Shown here: positions 59,706-64,000 of the stretch, piece by piece
How positions within the stretch are numbered: the stretch's first letter is position 1
Layout: every line of letters starts with the position of its first letter
From: Chryseobacterium sp. H1D6B
Lineage (GTDB): Bacteria > Bacteroidota > Bacteroidia > Flavobacteriales > Weeksellaceae
DNA: 64,000 bases
Assembly (NCBI RefSeq): GCF_029892445.1
Contig: NZ_JARXVJ010000001.1
Location: 2,604,001 to 2,668,000 of the forward strand
Reading direction: 5' to 3'
Translations under genes and position numbers: made by a program
Notes under the pieces: generated by a model
The model's database searches: none
What the model was told of the DNA's origin: nothing
What the model saw: only the letters and a program-made list of their open reading frames with translations

Positions 59706-61073
59706 ATGAGAGTTTATATTATGTATAGTAGAATCTGTTTTTGTATTGTGCTGTTGTTTTCTGCTCAGGCATGCAGTTCTTTATTAGGGCTGCCGTCTAA
59801 CCCGGAGCGATCTACAATGGGAGAAAGTACTTCCTATACGACAGAACTGAAAAAACTTCCGCTGCCAAAAGAAAAAATTGTTATCGGGGTCTATAAATTC
59901 AGAGATCAGACCGGCCAGTATAAACCCTCGGAAAATGGAAATAACTGGAGTACTGCTGTTCCACAGGGTACTACCACGATCCTTATCAAAGCTTTAGAAG
60001 ACAGCCGTTGGTTTATTCCTATCGAAAGAGAAAATATTGCTAACCTGTTGAATGAAAGACAGATTATCCGTTCTACAAGACAGGAATATTTAAAAGATGC
60101 AGAAAAAAACAGCCAGGCACTGCCGCCGCTTTTATATGCTGGAATTCTTTTAGAGGGCGGTGTTATTTCTTATGACAGCAATATTATGACAGGAGGAATC
60201 GGTGCCAGATATTTCGGGATCGGTGCTTCTTCTCAATACAGACAGGATCGAATTACCATCTACCTTCGGGCTGTTTCTACATTGAACGGTGAAATTTTAA
60301 AAACCGTTTATACTTCTAAAACGATTCTTTCTACCGGTATTAATGGAAGTTTTTTTAAATATATTGATACTGAACGTCTCTTAGAAGCCGAAGTGGGGCT
60401 TACCCAGAACGAACCTGTACAGCTTGCAGTGACTGAAGCTATAGAAAAAGCTGTTAAATCTTTAATAGTAGAAGGAATTAGAGATAAGATCTGGGGAAAA
60501 GCCTTAGATAACAACGCTGATTATCTGTCAGTAGTTGATGAATACAATAGAGAGCAGGAGCAAAATAACAGCAGGCTCGTAGGAAATAGATTTCCAAATA
60601 ACTACAGACAGAAGTTTTCCGTATTCGCAGCTATAGAAGGGCAGAAGGTGAAAGACGACTATGTGAATCCTAAAATGAATGTCGGAGCAAAAGCAGGGGT
60701 TAAATATTTTATAAATCCCAGCTTTAATGTAGAACTGAACGCAAATATTTTCACTTTAGAAAATCAGAATATTATCTCCCGGACCTTTATTATTCCAGAA
60801 CTCAATCTTGAATATTTGATTTTACCGAAATATAAACTCAGTCCCTATATCTATGGAGGCGGAGGTTTTATGCTTTCAAAAGATAAGGTAAGACAGAAAA
60901 TGCAGTTGGGAGCAGGACTTGAATATTTAGTTGATAAAAATATCGCTTTGAGGATTTCTTCTCAATATGATATGGGATTTAAAGATGACTGGGAAGATCT
61001 GGCAAGCGGTAAAAGAAAGGATCAGGCAGTAAGGTTTGCGCTGGGAATTAACATCTACATTGGAAAAAAATAA
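59706..61073 (+). CDS. csgG: CsgG curli secretion channel with an extra C-terminal barrel-like domain
   Basis: 455 residues versus about 277 in E. coli. A lipoprotein signal ends SAQAC (Cys23). The CsgG core spans about 55-265: FRDQTGQYKP...STAVPQGTTTILIKALEDSRWFIPIERENIANLLNERQIIR, GGIGARYFGIGASSQYR, and NEPVQLAVTEAIEKAVKSLI. In the constriction loop (72-82) the E. coli Tyr51-Asn55-Phe56 set becomes Ser75...Asn80-Trp81 with one extra residue. Residues ~303-455 alternate beta strands (FSVFAAIEG, VGAKAGVKYF, NVELNANIF, YIYGGGGFM, LRISSQYDMG, RFALGINIY) like an eight-stranded outer-membrane barrel. Alternative start: ATG at 59721. Confidence 0.92.
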   Translation: MRVYIMYSRICFCIVLLFSAQACSSLLGLPSNPERSTMGESTSYTTELKKLPLPKEKIVIGVYKFRDQTGQYKPSENGNNWSTAVPQGTTTILIKALEDSRWFIPIERENIANLLNERQIIRSTRQEYLKDAEKNSQALPPLLYAGILLEGGVISYDSNIMTGGIGARYFGIGASSQYRQDRITIYLRAVSTLNGEILKTVYTSKTILSTGINGSFFKYIDTERLLEAEVGLTQNEPVQLAVTEAIEKAVKSLIVEGIRDKIWGKALDNNADYLSVVDEYNREQEQNNSRLVGNRFPNNYRQKFSVFAAIEGQKVKDDYVNPKMNVGAKAGVKYFINPSFNVELNANIFTLENQNIISRTFIIPELNLEYLILPKYKLSPYIYGGGGFMLSKDKVRQKMQLGAGLEYLVDKNIALRISSQYDMGFKDDWEDLASGKRKDQAVRFALGINIYIGKK

Positions 61074-61083
61074 AATATAAACT

Positions 61084-62595
61084 ATGAAAAATTTAATGAA
61101 AATACTCAGCATATTTATTCTTTTTTTTCTACTCTTATCTTGTAATGAGGATCTTGTAGATCAAGTTCAGACAGGAGTAATAAGAGGAAAAGTGGTGAAA
61201 AAAGGAACTAATGAACCGCTTGCCAATGTGAAAATTTATACAACTCCTTCTACCCAGACTCTGTTTAGCAATAAAGATGGCTCATTTGAAATTACAGGGG
61301 TGCCGATAGGAGATTATTCTGTAAAAGCTGAGCTGACAGGTTATTTGACCACTTTTCAAGGAGTTAATCTGCAGACTAAAAATCAAGCGGTAACTGTTGT
61401 TTTTGAAATGAATGATGATGCTTCGCTCAATTCTCCTCCTACAACTCCTCTGCTGATCAGCCCGGTAGATAATTCGGTCAATCAGCCATTAAGTGTTGAA
61501 CTTACCTGGAGTTCTACAGATCCTGATAAAGACGATATTCTTAAATACAATATAACGATTAAAAATAATCTTGATACCAATGTAATACAGGTTAATGATC
61601 TGCTGGTCAATCATTATACACTTCCGAATCTTAAATTTGGAGTGAGCTATTTTTGGCAGGTTTCCGTGTCAGACGGAACTCATCCGGCAGTTCTCAGTAC
61701 AGTAGGTAAATTTACAACAAACAGTACTCCTGCTAACCGCTATCATTATGTAAAAAAACAAAACGGCAACCTGCTGATAGTTTCAAGCGACCAGCAGGGA
61801 AATAATTTTCAGCTCACCACTTCATCCTATAACAGCTGGAGGCCGAGGAAAAATAATAATGCAGGGCTCATTGCTTTTTTAAGAACTGAAGGTGGAAGTG
61901 CTCATATTTACACCTCAAATCCAGACGGTTCCAATGTTTTTAAGGTGACTACAGTTCCTGTTGCCGGTTTTAATAATTATGAAATGGATTTTGCCTGGAG
62001 TACCAACGGACAGGAACTTCTCTATGCGAATTTTAATAAATTGTACAGAATAAATAAGGACGGAAGCGGATTAAATTTAGTGTATACTACGCCGGACGGA
62101 AGTATGATCTCTGAATGCGACTGGAGCTATGACGGAAGTAAAATTGCATTGAAAACCAATGATTTTGACGGCTATAACACAAAAATTTATGTGATCGATA
62201 TACTTGGAAATGTATTGAAAACAGTTCTTACTGGAGTTTCTGGGGCAAGTGGAGGCCTGCACTTTTCTGTAAACGGAGAGCTTCTTTTGTATACACATGA
62301 TATCTCAAATTATCAGGATGGAACAGGGAATTACAGGCAGCTTGATTCCCATGTTTTTATGTATAATCTGATAACAAATGTTACTTATGATATTTCTTTA
62401 AAGAGTAATAAACCTCTGGGTACGAATGATGCAGATCCTATATTTTCTCCAAATAATGCACAGATTCTTTTGATGAATACATCCAATGACAATATTTCAC
62501 AGAAAAATATTATGACCGTCAATCTGAATAGTTTGATGACGGATCTGCCGAGAGCTGTTCTTTTTAGTAATGCAGAAATGCCTGATTATGAATGA
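61084..62595 (+). CDS. Curli-operon lipoprotein with CarboxypepD_reg-like, Fn3-like and beta-propeller domains
   Basis: 503 residues. Lipobox LLLSC at Cys20. Domain order: a carboxypeptidase regulatory-like domain (GVIRGKVVKKGTNEPLANVKIYTT..., about 30-110), a fibronectin-III/Ig-like domain (PLLISPVDNSVNQPLSVELTWSSTDPDKDDI..., 125-215) and a C-terminal WD40/TolB-like propeller (AHIYTSNPDGSNVFKVTT, DFAWSTNGQELLYANF, CDWSYDGSKIALKTND, HFSVNGELLLYTHD). It is 10 bases after csgG and before the operon terminator, so it is very likely made with the curli machinery. A role as surface anchor or adhesin partner is inference. Confidence 0.8.
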   Translation: MKNLMKILSIFILFFLLLSCNEDLVDQVQTGVIRGKVVKKGTNEPLANVKIYTTPSTQTLFSNKDGSFEITGVPIGDYSVKAELTGYLTTFQGVNLQTKNQAVTVVFEMNDDASLNSPPTTPLLISPVDNSVNQPLSVELTWSSTDPDKDDILKYNITIKNNLDTNVIQVNDLLVNHYTLPNLKFGVSYFWQVSVSDGTHPAVLSTVGKFTTNSTPANRYHYVKKQNGNLLIVSSDQQGNNFQLTTSSYNSWRPRKNNNAGLIAFLRTEGGSAHIYTSNPDGSNVFKVTTVPVAGFNNYEMDFAWSTNGQELLYANFNKLYRINKDGSGLNLVYTTPDGSMISECDWSYDGSKIALKTNDFDGYNTKIYVIDILGNVLKTVLTGVSGASGGLHFSVNGELLLYTHDISNYQDGTGNYRQLDSHVFMYNLITNVTYDISLKSNKPLGTNDADPIFSPNNAQILLMNTSNDNISQKNIMTVNLNSLMTDLPRAVLFSNAEMPDYE

Positions 62596-62602
62596 TCCAG
62601 AA

Positions 62603-62641
62603 AAAATAAATTCCAAGCTTTCTAGTTTGGAATTTATTTTA
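62603..62641. terminator. Bidirectional terminator ending the curli operon
   Basis: AAAATAAATTCCAA (62603-62616) and TTGGAATTTATTTT (62627-62640) make a 14-bp stem between convergent genes. Confidence 0.8.
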
Positions 62642-62647
62642 CATCAA

Positions 62648-63298
62648 TTAATCGATCATATGATTTTCCATGGCATATCTTACAACTCCGATGGAATTTT
62701 TAACGTTTAGTTTTGAAAGAATCCGCTTGCGGTGCGTTTCTACAGTATTGATGCTTATGAAAAGTTTTTCAGAGATATCTTTGCTGCTGAGTTCATCGCA
62801 GATCAATTTTAAGATTTCTACTTCCCGTTTAGTTAAAGAATCCCGCATCTGAAATTTGCCGCGGCCTTGCTTTTGGCTCATGAAATCCAGCATTTTTTCT
62901 TTTACATATTCGCATAAATAAGTTTCGTCCAACAATAATGCCTGGATGGATTTTAAAAATTCGTCGTAGCTGCTGTTTCTGTCCAGATAACTTTTTATTC
63001 CTTTATCAAAGAGTCTCCGAATATCAGTAATATCATAACCGTTTCCGATAATAATGATTTTAGTGTCTTTATAATGTGTTATTATATCTTCTACTAATTT
63101 ATAGATTTCCGTAAGGATTACAATGTTTGAACTTATCATAAGAAACTCTGGAGTTTCTACTGTAAGCTGTTCAGAAAGTGCTTCAGGAGAATTACAAATA
63201 TCAACCGTATTAAAAATTTTACTCTGCCTAAGAAGTTTCGATAAACCTTCAGTATATAACATAGGTTCATCAAAGATGATTAATCTTGGTTTCATCAT
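62648..63298 (-). CDS. LuxR-type regulator with degenerate receiver domain, candidate curli regulator
   Basis: 216 residues. Receiver-like domain 1-125 and LuxR HTH 152-216 (LTKREVEILKLICDELSSKDISEKLFISINTVETHRKRIL). The acidic pair D10-E11 is kept, but the phosphoacceptor Asp position reads Ser (PEFLMISSNIV, residues 50-60), the switch Thr/Ser is Gly (IIIIGNG) and the Lys before the final helix is missing (KSYLDRN). Phosphorylation is therefore not expected. CsgD, the E. coli curli activator, is also a LuxR-HTH protein with an atypical receiver. It is encoded convergently beside the curli operon. Regulation of it is inferred. Confidence 0.85.
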   Translation of the reverse strand: MMKPRLIIFDEPMLYTEGLSKLLRQSKIFNTVDICNSPEALSEQLTVETPEFLMISSNIVILTEIYKLVEDIITHYKDTKIIIIGNGYDITDIRRLFDKGIKSYLDRNSSYDEFLKSIQALLLDETYLCEYVKEKMLDFMSQKQGRGKFQMRDSLTKREVEILKLICDELSSKDISEKLFISINTVETHRKRILSKLNVKNSIGVVRYAMENHMID

Positions 63299-63512
63299 AA
63301 TTGGTTTTTAGATTATAAACATAGGAAAAAAACTTTAGGTTTTAAGTAGGGATTATACGGAAATTTAAATTTCACTAACGAAAATGTCAAATATGCTTGT
63401 TTTTTTTAATAATTAGTTAAAATAATCACCTTGTTTTTTAGTATTAATTAAATTTATATTTATTAGAATTGAGTTTAAAGAATTTTCTTAACCTATAAAG
63501 TGTCTTAAAAAG

Positions 63513-63983
63513 CTATTTAAACAGTATAATAGGAGCATGTTTCACTGGAAAATTAACTGAATTAGCAATAAAGCAGTACTGATTTGCTTTTTTGTGGAGT
63601 TCCCTTGCCTTTTCGATCATAGATTCTTCCATTACAACAACCGTTGGATGTAGGGTAACTTCTTTGAAATGCCCGCTTCCATTAGACGTTTCTTCCATTA
63701 TCCCTTTTGCTTTATCTGTATAGTCAATGACGATAATACCTTCCACAGAGCAGAAGTGAAGGTACCATAACATATGACAGGAAGATAGAGAAGATAAAAG
63801 CATTTCCTCAGGGTTGTGTTTTGTTTTGTCGCCGCGGAATGCAGGATCAGATGAAGCTTCAATAACTGCTTTGTTTTCAATAGAAATACTATGGCTTCTT
63901 TCATAGCTCTTGTAGCTTTCGGTTCCTTTTCCTTTATTTCCTGTCCATTGTATGGTTGTCTGGTAGTGATGTTCCTTGCTCAT
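63513..63983 (-). CDS. OsmC family (organic hydroperoxide-type) peroxidase
   Basis: 156 residues. The two redox cysteines lie in MLLSSLSSCHMLWYLHFCSVEG (Cys near residue 74) and NQYCFIANSVNFPV (near 136), as in OsmC/Ohr proteins, which reduce organic hydroperoxides. The gene lies at the edge of the window, 214 bases upstream of the curli-side regulator, without obvious link. No terminator seen. Confidence 0.9.
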   Translation of the reverse strand: MSKEHHYQTTIQWTGNKGKGTESYKSYERSHSISIENKAVIEASSDPAFRGDKTKHNPEEMLLSSLSSCHMLWYLHFCSVEGIIVIDYTDKAKGIMEETSNGSGHFKEVTLHPTVVVMEESMIEKARELHKKANQYCFIANSVNFPVKHAPIILFK

Positions 63984-64000
63984 TTTTACTATTTAATTTT

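Overview
The window looks like chromosomal DNA of a low-GC member of Bacteroidota, class Flavobacteriia, and most likely Chryseobacterium or a close Weeksellaceae relative. Evidence seen directly: several genes are preceded by the Bacteroidota promoter element TAnnTTTG, some with a TTG about 19 bp upstream; Shine-Dalgarno sequences are generally weak; and there are two large TonB-dependent receptors. The gene content (an Mpl-type muropeptide ligase, paired M16 peptidases, curli genes of the Bacteroidota type, DUF3037/HipA-like pair) fits that group. The genus is an inference. I see no rRNA, tRNA, CRISPR array, transposase or phage gene.

Layout. 1-8.5 kb is housekeeping: a truncated ABC ATPase, YceI lipoprotein, pheS, a DUF3108 protein, a ferredoxin-NADP reductase with its 2Fe-2S ferredoxin, the dipeptidase PepD, two small unknowns and recR. 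8.5-11.6 kb is a three-gene surface-glycan/glycosyltransferase run behind recR. 11.6-20.9 kb holds secG, an M16 peptidase pair (one active, one lacking all zinc ligands and fused to a LolA-like domain), a PcrA/UvrD helicase and a 910-residue TonB receptor. 20.9-24 kb is a TPP-riboswitch-controlled thiamine salvage operon thiM-thiE-thiD-tenA. 24-28.2 kb has a DUF3037/HipA-like kinase pair, a hydrolase, a flavin reductase and a GxxExxY gene broken by three frameshifts. 28.2-35.2 kb is a tyrosine/homogentisate catabolic region (fahA, hppD, a CoA-transferase, hmgA) with operator-like repeats upstream of fahA and hppD. 35.2-37.8 kb is a TonB receptor plus thioredoxin-like lipid-side partner under a promoter covered by a perfect inverted repeat.

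37.8-53.5 kb is accessory metabolism and stress: cupin, quinone-oxidoreductase-like dehydrogenase and its divergent HxlR regulator, a glycine betaine ABC transporter (ATPase, permease, binding lipoprotein), a Crp-like regulator with DoxX and AhpD-like genes, aldo/keto reductases, DJ-1, ABM and MdaB-type quinone reductase genes, a LysR regulator, two GNAT acetyltransferases and a nitronate monooxygenase. 53.7-56.9 kb is an envelope/housekeeping run on the minus strand (mpl, small lipoprotein, acyltransferase, Nudix).

The most interesting region is 57.0-63.3 kb: a complete curli (functional amyloid) secretion locus, csgA-like, csgB-like, csgE, csgF, csgG, and a terminal beta-propeller lipoprotein, facing a LuxR-type regulator whose receiver domain has lost the phosphorylation residues. 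Within it the CsgE protein carries a CsgH-like N-terminal domain, CsgG carries an extra C-terminal beta-barrel-like domain and an altered constriction loop, the major subunit is 22 uninterrupted 11-residue repeats, and a terminator separates it from the rest of the operon. Curli systems of this phylum are known in general; the domain fusions, the propeller lipoprotein and the regulator are the parts I would follow up. The window ends in an OsmC-family gene.
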